From assembly GCA_023425025.1 (NCBI GenBank), contig JAFADG010000016.1:157024-221023 (forward strand): DNA of 64,000 nucleotides, given 5' to 3'. Below the pieces are notes generated by a model that ran no database searches, was not told the origin of the DNA, and saw only the letters and a list, made by a program, of their open reading frames with translations. Position numbers and translations under genes: made by a program. How positions within the stretch are numbered: position 1 is the first letter of the stretch; the number at the start of each line of letters is the position of its first letter. The stretch is from Bacillota bacterium. Lineage in GTDB: Bacteria; Bacillota; Clostridia; Christensenellales; Aristaeellaceae. This document shows, one piece after another, positions 9,401-16,525 of the stretch.

Positions 9401-10090
9401 TTAAAGCTTCGCTTCCAGCTCCTTGATAATGGCGACGCTGGCGGTGGAACCGATGCGTTCCACGCCCATATCGATAAACAGCAGCGCTTTGTTTAGGTCC
9501 CGTATGCCGCCGGCGGCCTTGACCTTGACCCGGCCGCGGACCTCGCCGACCATCAGGGCGATATCCTCCACCGTAGCCCCGCCGGTACCAAAGCCGGTGG
9601 AGGTCTTGATGAAGTCAGGCCCCACATTCAAAGCGATGCGGCAGAGGGTTTTCTTTTCTTCATTTGTCAAAAAGCAATTTTCGAAAATCACTTTGGAGAT
9701 AACGTTCTTTGTGCGGCAGGCTTCCACGATGGCAGCCATTTCCGCCTCGATAAAGGCATAGTTGCCGGCCTTGAGCTCGGTCAGATTGATGACATAATCG
9801 ATTTCATCCGCGCCGTTTTGGATAGCGTCGATGGCTTCCAGGCGTTTGACCTCTTTTGTGTTTTGTCCTAGCGGGAAGCCCACCGCGGCGCCTACGTGCA
9901 CGCCGCTGCCCGCCAAGCATTCTTTGCAAAGCTTGACCGGGGCAGGGTTGATGGCCACCATCTTGAATTTGTATTTGCGGCTTTCCTCGCACAGGGCCTT
10001 GAACTCCGCTTCCGTGGCGTTCGGGCGCAGCAGGGTATGGTCAAAATACCGGGCCAGGCGCTCCGGGGTGGGATTCATTAATGCCGGCAT
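9401..10090 (-). CDS. deoC: Deoxyribose-phosphate aldolase (DeoC family)
   Basis: A 229-residue class I aldolase. DeoC reversibly cleaves 2-deoxyribose 5-phosphate to acetaldehyde and glyceraldehyde 3-phosphate through a Schiff base. Visible signatures are YFDHTLLRPNAT near the N-terminus, AVGFPLG, the lysine strand SKVIFENCFL, GPDFIKTSTGFG and the Schiff-base lysine in VKVKAAGGIRD. The ATG at 10090 is preferred because GAGGG lies just upstream; a longer form from 10168 would overlap the preceding hydrolase gene. Its place at the end of an operon with a lactonase, a sugar kinase and a GH88/GH105 hydrolase suggests a pathway-specific aldolase, perhaps acting on another deoxy-sugar phosphate. 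The family call is sure; the physiological substrate is not. Confidence 0.9.
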   Translation of the reverse strand: MPALMNPTPERLARYFDHTLLRPNATEAEFKALCEESRKYKFKMVAINPAPVKLCKECLAGSGVHVGAAVGFPLGQNTKEVKRLEAIDAIQNGADEIDYVINLTELKAGNYAFIEAEMAAIVEACRTKNVISKVIFENCFLTNEEKKTLCRIALNVGPDFIKTSTGFGTGGATVEDIALMVGEVRGRVKVKAAGGIRDLNKALLFIDMGVERIGSTASVAIIKELEAKL

Positions 10091-10140
10091 GGTCTTTCCC
10101 TCACTTTGCAAGATGAAAAATGGGCAGGACGCCTTGGGCC

Positions 10141-11100
10141 TTATGGCGCATCGCCTTTCTTTTGCCATTGGGATTCCATGAGCAGATAAAAGGCCTGGCC
10201 TTCCGGGGCTACCCCGGGCTTGTCAAAGGTGGGCGCGCCGCATACGCCCTGGACCAGCCCGTAGCGGTCCACTTTTTTGAACACCGCCCCGCGCAGCTTA
10301 TGGGCGATGGGGGAAAACGCCTCCCCATCCAGCCACCCGTCCCGTATGCCCCGCAAAATAGCGTAGCAAAGCATTTGGGACAGGTTTGTTTCTACAAAGG
10401 TACTTTCGTCATCCACCACGTCATGGAACAGCCCGTCATCCCGCATATAGGGAATCAGCGACCGGATCAGCCGTTGCGCCTTTTCGATGAGGCCGCTGCG
10501 CTCCTTTAGCATGGAATCCGGCAAAAGCGCGATCACACGGGCCAGGCCGGCTACCGTCCAGCCGTTGCCCACGCCCCAGTGGGCGGCGCGCACAAAGCGC
10601 TTCGCGCCGTCATCCCACATATGGGACATCAGCCCGCAGGCGTCATTATGCAGCGCGGTATAATAGCCGTCTATCTGGCGGAGAGCTTCTTTGTACTGCC
10701 CTGCCGCCGCAAGGTAGGGGGGCAGCATGTACATGGAGTCCACCCAGAATTCCTTTTTCCCTGTCAGGTGGTATACGATGCCGTTTTCATTGCGGGGCGC
10801 GGTGTCAAGGGCCCAGCGGAGCAGTTTTTCCGAGGCGTTTATCAATTCCGGATCGCGGGTTTCCTTTGCGGCCCATAGCAGCGCCTCGCCGGCGCAGCAG
10901 GGATCGGTGACGCCGTCGGTGACGCCAATGGTGGCCACCCGGCCGTCCGCCATGCTGCGGTAGGCGGCCTCCTTGGCAAGGGCGATGACCGTATCCCATT
11001 CACCCAGTTCCCAAAAGGCCTGCATGGTGACGCCCTGCTCCCAGGAATGGCGCTGCATGCATAAAAGAGCCAGCTTTGCTTTCTTAATCATCGCGCTCAC
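10141..11100 (-). CDS. Glycoside hydrolase family 88/105-like (unsaturated uronyl hydrolase)
   Basis: A 319-residue (alpha/alpha)6-barrel type protein. The WVDSMYMLPPYLAAAG motif, the NENGIVYHL stretch, HWGVGNGWTVAGLARV and the terminal GQAFYLLM are characteristic of GH88/GH105 enzymes. These remove unsaturated galacturonyl or glucuronyl residues from pectin- or host-glycan-derived oligosaccharides by hydrating the double bond. No signal peptide is seen, so it is cytoplasmic and acts after import. It starts with GTG overlapping the regulator stop by 4 bp; an ATG three codons later, with AGGTGA before it, is an alternative. The linkage specificity cannot be read from the sequence. Confidence 0.8.
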   Translation of the reverse strand: MSAMIKKAKLALLCMQRHSWEQGVTMQAFWELGEWDTVIALAKEAAYRSMADGRVATIGVTDGVTDPCCAGEALLWAAKETRDPELINASEKLLRWALDTAPRNENGIVYHLTGKKEFWVDSMYMLPPYLAAAGQYKEALRQIDGYYTALHNDACGLMSHMWDDGAKRFVRAAHWGVGNGWTVAGLARVIALLPDSMLKERSGLIEKAQRLIRSLIPYMRDDGLFHDVVDDESTFVETNLSQMLCYAILRGIRDGWLDGEAFSPIAHKLRGAVFKKVDRYGLVQGVCGAPTFDKPGVAPEGQAFYLLMESQWQKKGDAP

Positions 11101-11858
11101 CTGTACAATTCCACGCTGAATTCGTTGCGGTCGCCCCGGTAGCGGGCCACGGAATATTCCACCGGCTCGCCGCCGGCGGTATAGGCCACCGTCTTTACCA
11201 GGCAGACCGGCGCGGCTTTCGCGATGTCCAATAACTGCGCCTCGGCCGCGTTGGCAATCACAGCCTCCAGCTTGCGCACCACGCGGCTGACGCGCTTGTC
11301 GTACAGCCTCTCCATGTACTCGTACAGGGAGCCGTTGGTGAAATCCTGCTTCATCAAAAGCGGGAAGCTGTTATAGGGGATATAGGTTTCCAGATACACC
11401 AGGGGCTCCCCGTCGGCGCAGCGCAGCCGCTCCAGATAAATCAGCGGCTCGCCTGGTTCCAGGCGCAGCTTTTCGTTGATATGGCGAACGCCTTCCAGAA
11501 CCTTGAGGTTCATTAAACGGGTAGAGGGCACAAGGCCCTTTTGACGCATTTCTTCATTGTAGCTTTGCAGCTTGTTCAAAAAACGGGCGTCGATCTTGGG
11601 GGCGGCTACCACCGTGCCCTTGGCCCGGCGGCGGGTGAGGTACCCTTCCATCACCAGTTCGCTGAGCGTCTGGCGGATGGTGGAACGGCTGATATCGTGC
11701 ATGGCGCACAGGTCCAGCTCGGAGGGGATCATATCCCCTTCCTGCAGCGTGCCGTCCCGCACGGCGTCCAGAATCGCCTGCTTCATTTGATAATACAAAG
11801 GGATGGGGCTTAACTTGTCGATGTGGATCTTTTGCCGCCAGAAGTCGCTTTGTGTCAT
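11097..11858 (-). CDS. GntR-family regulator with UTRA effector domain
   Basis: A 253-residue regulator. The N-terminal winged helix covers about residues 20-85 (QMKQAILDAVRDGTL, then DLCAMHDISRSTIRQTLSELV and the wing GYLTRRRAKGT). It is followed by a UTRA ligand domain of the HutC/FarR type (EPLIYLERLRCADGEPLVYLETYIP). It overlaps its neighbours by 4 bp on both sides and so is fully embedded in the catabolic operon. It probably represses that operon and is relieved by a pathway sugar phosphate. The GAATGT-AATA-ACATTC palindrome at 15441-15456 in the operon promoter is the best candidate for its operator. Confidence 0.9.
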   Translation of the reverse strand: MTQSDFWRQKIHIDKLSPIPLYYQMKQAILDAVRDGTLQEGDMIPSELDLCAMHDISRSTIRQTLSELVMEGYLTRRRAKGTVVAAPKIDARFLNKLQSYNEEMRQKGLVPSTRLMNLKVLEGVRHINEKLRLEPGEPLIYLERLRCADGEPLVYLETYIPYNSFPLLMKQDFTNGSLYEYMERLYDKRVSRVVRKLEAVIANAAEAQLLDIAKAAPVCLVKTVAYTAGGEPVEYSVARYRGDRNEFSVELYR

Positions 11859-13366
11859 AAAACATCCTCCGCCCGGATTTGTAAAAGGGCCGCGTCCGCT
11901 TCCCGCAAACCATGATAAGCCATTTCAAAGGCTTTGGAAAGTTTTTCATACAGCCGGGCGTTGTTTTTGTTGGGAAATATCTCTTTTACAGGCCTGGTGA
12001 AGCGGGATACCGCCTCGAAGTTTTCAAAGGCGCCGATACCCACTCCGCCGCATACAGCGGCACCCATGCTGGTGGCCTCGCCGGGATTTTCAATGCATGC
12101 CAGGGGCTTTTGCCACACATCGGCCAGGATTTGCAGCCACAGCGCGCCTTTGGCGCCGCCGCCGATCATGGTCACTTTGTCGATCTCGCACGCGCCGTTT
12201 AAGATGTCCAATATGATTTTCAGGTTCAGCGCCACGCCCTCCATCACCGCCCGGGCCATGTCGCCCCGGCTGGTGGATACCGACAGCCCCACATACGCAC
12301 CCCGGGCGCTCAAATCCCACCTTGGAGAACGTTCTCCAAGGAGATAGGGGAGGAACAGCAGGCCATTGGCGCCGGGACTGGACGCTTCCGCCAGCTCGTT
12401 GATGGCGTCGTATTGCATGGCAGGGCACAGCGCATCCCGAAACCAGCGGTAGGAATAGCCGGCGGCCTGCATGGTGCCGCAGGGGGTGTACAGGTCCTTG
12501 TCCAAATGCACCCAGGTGAAGGTGCGCAGAGCATCATCGTACACGGGCCTGCCGGAAGCCATGGAGATCCAGGAGGAGGAGCCCAGCACATTGTAGGCGC
12601 TGCCTTCCTTTACCACCCCGGCCCCCACGCAGGCGCAGGAGCCGTCGCCGCCGCCGATGACCACCGGCGTACCCTGCGTAAGGCCCAGAATATCGGCAGC
12701 CTCCTTGGTGAGCCCGCCGGCGGTGTCGGTGGAGGCGTGGAGCTCCGGCAAAAGGCTCGGGGGGATTTCCAATGCGTCTAGGATTTCGCCGGACCAGTCC
12801 AAACGATTCAAGTCTAGCAGGTTGGTGCTGGAGGCATCGCTGTAATCTGTGACAAAGTGCCCGGTCATCTTGTGCAGGATATAATCTTTCGCATTCAGCA
12901 GCTTGTACGCCTTGCGGTACGCTTCGGGTTTATTGTCCCTGAGCCACAGCAGCTTGGCTGCGGAGTAGGAAGCGCTGGCCCGGTGGCCCGTGGTGCGGTA
13001 GAACCTTTCCATACCCACCCGGCGAATGATTTCCGCTTCCTGCTTGGCGCTTCTGGTGTCCGCCCAAATGAGCATGTTGTGCAGCGGCGCGCCGGCATCA
13101 TCCACGATCAGGCAGCCCATCATCTGACCGCTGAAGCATACGCAGGCTACCGCCTTCGGGGGCATGCCGCTTTTTTTAAGCAGCTCACGGGTGGACAAAA
13201 CCACCGCTTCCCACCAATCCTCAGGGTTCTGCTCCACCCAGCCGTTTTGAGGATAAAAGGTTTCGTATTCCTTGGTGACGCTGGCGATCAGCGTGCCATC
13301 CAGGGAAAACAGCGTGGCCTTGTTGCCTGTGGTGCCCAGGTCGTGGGCCAGGATGCAGGCGCTCAC
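11855..13366 (-). CDS. FGGY-family carbohydrate kinase (xylulokinase-like)
   Basis: A 503-residue sugar kinase of the FGGY family. The N-terminal phosphate-binding motif HDLGTTGNKATLF and the C-terminal signature MIGGGAKGALWLQILADVW are clear, and the ADTRSAKQEAE segment resembles xylulokinases. It would phosphorylate a ketose, polyol or sugar acid using ATP. I prefer the GTG at 13366 because it overlaps the upstream stop as GTGA, matching the 4-bp overlaps elsewhere in this operon; a GTG at 13378 would add four residues. The substrate is unknown, but position between a lactonase and an aldolase argues that it makes the phosphorylated substrate for the aldolase step. Confidence 0.88.
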   Translation of the reverse strand: MSACILAHDLGTTGNKATLFSLDGTLIASVTKEYETFYPQNGWVEQNPEDWWEAVVLSTRELLKKSGMPPKAVACVCFSGQMMGCLIVDDAGAPLHNMLIWADTRSAKQEAEIIRRVGMERFYRTTGHRASASYSAAKLLWLRDNKPEAYRKAYKLLNAKDYILHKMTGHFVTDYSDASSTNLLDLNRLDWSGEILDALEIPPSLLPELHASTDTAGGLTKEAADILGLTQGTPVVIGGGDGSCACVGAGVVKEGSAYNVLGSSSWISMASGRPVYDDALRTFTWVHLDKDLYTPCGTMQAAGYSYRWFRDALCPAMQYDAINELAEASSPGANGLLFLPYLLGERSPRWDLSARGAYVGLSVSTSRGDMARAVMEGVALNLKIILDILNGACEIDKVTMIGGGAKGALWLQILADVWQKPLACIENPGEATSMGAAVCGGVGIGAFENFEAVSRFTRPVKEIFPNKNNARLYEKLSKAFEMAYHGLREADAALLQIRAEDVL

Positions 13367-14346
13367 AGGGGAAAGCACGCCAGCGTGGCGGGCATCTCAT
13401 GGGCGGTGTTTACCTTATCGGGACCGGTGACCAGGTCAAAGCAGGAGGCGACGAGCAGCCCGTTCCAGAGAATCGGCTCGCCCGGCTGGTCCAGCCCACC
13501 GTCCAGCCCGTCGCAGTCGGGGCTTTGGGCCAGGCGCTCCACACGGCCGTCAGGATGGACCTTGGCAATGGCGTTGGCGGAAAAGTCGGCGATGTAGAGG
13601 TTGCCGGCTGAATCAAAGATCATGCCGTCGGTGGTCTGCAATTGATCGGGATCCCTGGCGTAGGATTCCTGGGAGATATAATCCCCCTTTTCATCCATCA
13701 GGATTTTGATCACATGGCCGTCGCCGAAGTTGCCCACGTACAGATTACCCTGCTTGTCAAAGGCAATGCCGTCGGCGCCATACTGGCAATCGGGGTTTTC
13801 GGTGACAAAGGTGGCGAAAATATGCTTGTCGTCCAGGGAATTGGTGATGGCAATGTCCTGCTCGTTAAGGCCGAAGCGGTATACGCAACTGACCAGTTTG
13901 CCAGAAGGATGCTTTATCGGGGAGCACAGGCTTTGGGTCACATACAGATAGCCGTTTTTGATGCGCACGCCGTTGGGATGCTCCATGCCGGTGGCGACGT
14001 TGTGGCACTCCTGGATGGTGCCTGCGTCATCCACCGTCACGCACAGCATGCGGCCCTTGTTTTGCAGCTCGGGCGCGCCGGACCAGCCCTGGTTGTCGCA
14101 CAGATAAACCCGGTCTTCATACAGCGCGATGCCCATGTTGCGGGCCACGCCGGTTCCAGGGTGCACCGGCACGTCAAACCATTTGGTGACACGGCGGTCC
14201 TGATCAATCTTCACCACGCAACCGGAGGAAGTGATTTCCGCGAAGTTGGGGCAGGAGAGGATCAGATTGCCGTGGCGGTCGATGTCCATGCTGTCGGGGG
14301 TGCTGATGTATTCGGGCAGGGCGGCAAACAATTGCGGCGTTTTCAT
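13363..14346 (-). CDS. SMP-30/gluconolactonase-like beta-propeller protein
   Basis: A 327-residue protein with the repeated strand pattern of SMP-30/Gnl/LRE beta-propellers: DSMDIDRHGNLILSCPN, EHPNGVRIKNGYLYVTQSL, GADGIAFDKQGNLYVGNF and DGMIFDSAGNLYIADFSANAIAKV. Members are metal-dependent lactonases that open aldonolactones to aldonic acids. There is no signal peptide, so the enzyme is cytoplasmic. It is translated after an AAGGAG site and lies 11 bp downstream of the dehydrogenase, whose sugar lactone product would be its natural substrate. Confidence 0.82.
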   Translation of the reverse strand: MKTPQLFAALPEYISTPDSMDIDRHGNLILSCPNFAEITSSGCVVKIDQDRRVTKWFDVPVHPGTGVARNMGIALYEDRVYLCDNQGWSGAPELQNKGRMLCVTVDDAGTIQECHNVATGMEHPNGVRIKNGYLYVTQSLCSPIKHPSGKLVSCVYRFGLNEQDIAITNSLDDKHIFATFVTENPDCQYGADGIAFDKQGNLYVGNFGDGHVIKILMDEKGDYISQESYARDPDQLQTTDGMIFDSAGNLYIADFSANAIAKVHPDGRVERLAQSPDCDGLDGGLDQPGEPILWNGLLVASCFDLVTGPDKVNTAHEMPATLACFPL

Positions 14347-14357
14347 ACGGCTTCTCC

Positions 14358-15395
14358 TTAAAACTGAATCACGATCTTTTTTGTGCCGGGGCGCTTTTCC
14401 TCAAGCATGCGGAAGGCGTCGAGTATGTTCTCAAAGGGGATCACGTGGGAGATGAAATCCATGGGATTCAAAACGCCCATGTTGATCCAGGCCATCACCT
14501 GGCTGTGGGCCTCGCTTTCCTCCACCTTGGAGGGCCATTGCACGAAATCCAGCGACCAGTTGTAGGGTGCCTTGGACCAATCCAGTTCCATATTGAGCTT
14601 TGGCGATATGCCGTAGCAGCAGATTTTGCCGTGGTCGGCGATCAGGCCCATGGCCTGGTTGATTAGCGCGTTGACGCCTACCGCATCTACCACATAGTCC
14701 GCGCCATTTGGCAGGCGACCGCGGATCTCTTTGTTCACATCGCAGTGAAGGCTGTTGAAAGCCTCATCCGCCCCCATGGCTTTGGCGGTTTTCACCTTTT
14801 CTTCGTCGATGTCGACGGCAAGTATTTTACCCAACCCCAGGAGCCGGGCGAAGCGGATGAAACACAGCCCCACCGGGCCGGCGCCGAACACCACCAGGTT
14901 TTTGTTGGGCCGCATGCCAAAGCGGCGGATGGCGCTGAGTACCTCCCGGAAGGTGATGATCATGGCCGCGCCGGCGTCGTCCGCTTTGTCATCGGGAGAA
15001 AGCACCGACTGGGCAAAATATGCCTCGGAGGGCACCTGCAGGCCGTCACTTTCATACGCCTTTGCGTCGCCCACTACCGCATATTCGCTGTACGCGCCCC
15101 AGCCGCTGTGGTATTCGCCGCTCATGCCCTCCAAAAAGGGCAGCAGCACCTTGTCGCCCACATGCAAAGAGGCAACCCGGCTCCCCACCTGAACCACCTC
15201 GGCTACGCCCTCGTGACCCAGCACGGCGGGATAGGTATCAAAGTTCTTGAACGCACGGTGGATGAGCTTCATGTCCGTGCCGTTGCATACGCCGCAGGAT
15301 CTCAATCTCACCAGCGCCTGATAAGGGTTGATCTTAGGCATGGGCAGCTCCGCGATGGATAATACGCCCTTTGCGTCCACAACAAGCCCGCGCAT
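14358..15395 (-). CDS. Zinc-dependent medium-chain dehydrogenase
   Basis: A 345-residue alcohol or polyol dehydrogenase of the MDR superfamily. Catalytic zinc ligands are indicated by CGVCNGTD and GHEGVAEVV near the N-terminus, and the nucleotide-binding fold by VFGAGPVGLCFIRFARLLG. The structural-zinc four-cysteine loop of classical alcohol dehydrogenases is not obvious. The ATG at 15395 is chosen over a GTG at 15434: a GAGGCGGG lies just before it, and the predicted transcription start leaves almost no leader for the longer form. As the first gene of the operon it likely oxidises the incoming sugar to a lactone or keto form, feeding the SMP-30 protein. Confidence 0.85.
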   Translation of the reverse strand: MRGLVVDAKGVLSIAELPMPKINPYQALVRLRSCGVCNGTDMKLIHRAFKNFDTYPAVLGHEGVAEVVQVGSRVASLHVGDKVLLPFLEGMSGEYHSGWGAYSEYAVVGDAKAYESDGLQVPSEAYFAQSVLSPDDKADDAGAAMIITFREVLSAIRRFGMRPNKNLVVFGAGPVGLCFIRFARLLGLGKILAVDIDEEKVKTAKAMGADEAFNSLHCDVNKEIRGRLPNGADYVVDAVGVNALINQAMGLIADHGKICCYGISPKLNMELDWSKAPYNWSLDFVQWPSKVEESEAHSQVMAWINMGVLNPMDFISHVIPFENILDAFRMLEEKRPGTKKIVIQF

Positions 15396-15440
15396 ACGGT
15401 CCCGCCTCGTTTCTTGTACAGTCATCTCGTTCACTTGTCG

Positions 15441-15481
15441 GAATGTAATAACATTCTATCATATGTGCGATATGCTGTCAA
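15441..15481 (-). promoter_or_regulatory. Promoter and operator of the sugar catabolic operon
   Basis: On the minus strand TTGACA (15476-15481) and TAGAAT (15453-15458) are separated by exactly 17 bp. A perfect inverted repeat GAATGT-AATA-ACATTC at 15441-15456 overlaps the -10 box. It is placed to act as a repressor site, probably for the GntR/UTRA protein encoded in the same operon. Confidence 0.7.
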
Positions 15482-15850
15482 GATGATGGGCCAAGAGAAA
15501 GTTTCTTGGAGGATTTCCATATGCGATCCATTATGATGCAGTGGGAGACAACCTCTGCTTGAAAGGCATTGATATCCCCTCACATCATCATCAATTTGTC
15601 GAGAAGAATGTCGAAGTGAAAGTGCACACATTTCAGAATTGCTTTTTTAGTCCAAATATGGTAGTATTTATCATATGATCCGACATGCGGCATATGGTAA
15701 AGGAAAAGACGGCATGGTCTCACGGATGGCATTGGCATAAGTCGCTCTCGGCGATATGTATGCTATCTATCATCAAATGCTTCCTGTCATTTTTTGGTAG
15801 GCACTTCAATGATTTCTTATGCGGTTTGGCATGAGGAAATGGAGAAAAGC
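15482..15850. other. Intergenic region upstream of the cas genes
   Basis: About 370 bp of AT-rich sequence between the divergent sugar operon and cas5, with no credible gene. A possible plus-strand promoter is TTGCTT (15639-15644), 17 bp, TAGTAT (15662-15667), which would give a leader of about 180 nt before cas5. No repeat, insertion-sequence end or attachment site was seen. Confidence 0.4.
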
Positions 15851-16525
15851 ATGGGTCAGTTAAATTATCCCATACAGATGGAGATAGCTGGAAGCACCGC
15901 CATGTGGACAAGACCGGATACCGGCGATTGCCCTGTAAGTTATCCCGCACCAACATATTCGGCTGTCAAAGCAGTATTTGAGTCCATTTTATGGGGGCCG
16001 GATACAGAAATCATACCAACTCGGGTGGAGATATGTTCTCCAATTGTGTACCATACTTATTGCACCAATTATGGCGGCCCATTACGAAGTGCAAAATCGC
16101 TCAAACAGGGGACCAATTACCAATTGCTTGCGACAGTTCTTATCGATGTTTGTTACAAACTATATGCGCAGGCTGTCCCGTTCAAAGAAAAGCACAAGCT
16201 TCCTGAAAAGGCGCTTGCCTGGGATAGAAAAACAACCTCCCCCGGTCATGCGTATCAGGAGATTTTTTTTCGCAGACTGAGGCGGGGGCAGTGTTACTCC
16301 ATCCCTTGCCTTGGATGGAAGGAGTTTACGCCATCGTATTTTGGTGGACTGCGGGACACAACCCATGTGTTGACGGATATGGAACCTGTTATTATACCAT
16401 CCATGCTTCGAAAGGTATTTGCAAACGGGTACAACGAGCCGGTATCTTTTGTTTTTGATAATGATATCGTGATCAATAGAGGCATCCTGGTATATCCGCA
16501 GGGGGGGACTGCCTATGCTGAATGA
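15851..16525 (+). CDS. cas5: CRISPR-associated protein Cas5 (Cas5d/c type)
   Basis: A 224-residue protein. The N-terminal strand MEIAGSTAMWTRP, then PVSYPAPTYSAVKAVFESILW, and the later FFRRLRRGQC...LGWKEF block match the Cas5d pattern of type I-C. There Cas5 caps the crRNA and, since no Cas6 exists, also cuts pre-crRNA. No cas6 is found here either. The Lys-His pair expected just before the RR motif is not clear; the sequence reads GHAYQEIFFRR. The ATG at 15851 follows GGAG by six bases; upstream in-frame ATGs lack a good site. It overlaps cas8 by 11 bp. Its base composition is clearly more AT-rich than the flanking sugar genes. Confidence 0.85.
   Translation: MGQLNYPIQMEIAGSTAMWTRPDTGDCPVSYPAPTYSAVKAVFESILWGPDTEIIPTRVEICSPIVYHTYCTNYGGPLRSAKSLKQGTNYQLLATVLIDVCYKLYAQAVPFKEKHKLPEKALAWDRKTTSPGHAYQEIFFRRLRRGQCYSIPCLGWKEFTPSYFGGLRDTTHVLTDMEPVIIPSMLRKVFANGYNEPVSFVFDNDIVINRGILVYPQGGTAYAE

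Noticed and set aside
10091..10168. A longer N-terminus for the DeoC aldolase
   Set aside because: The extra 26 residues overlap the upstream hydrolase gene, do not look like DeoC, and lack a ribosome site. The ATG at 10090 has GAGGG.
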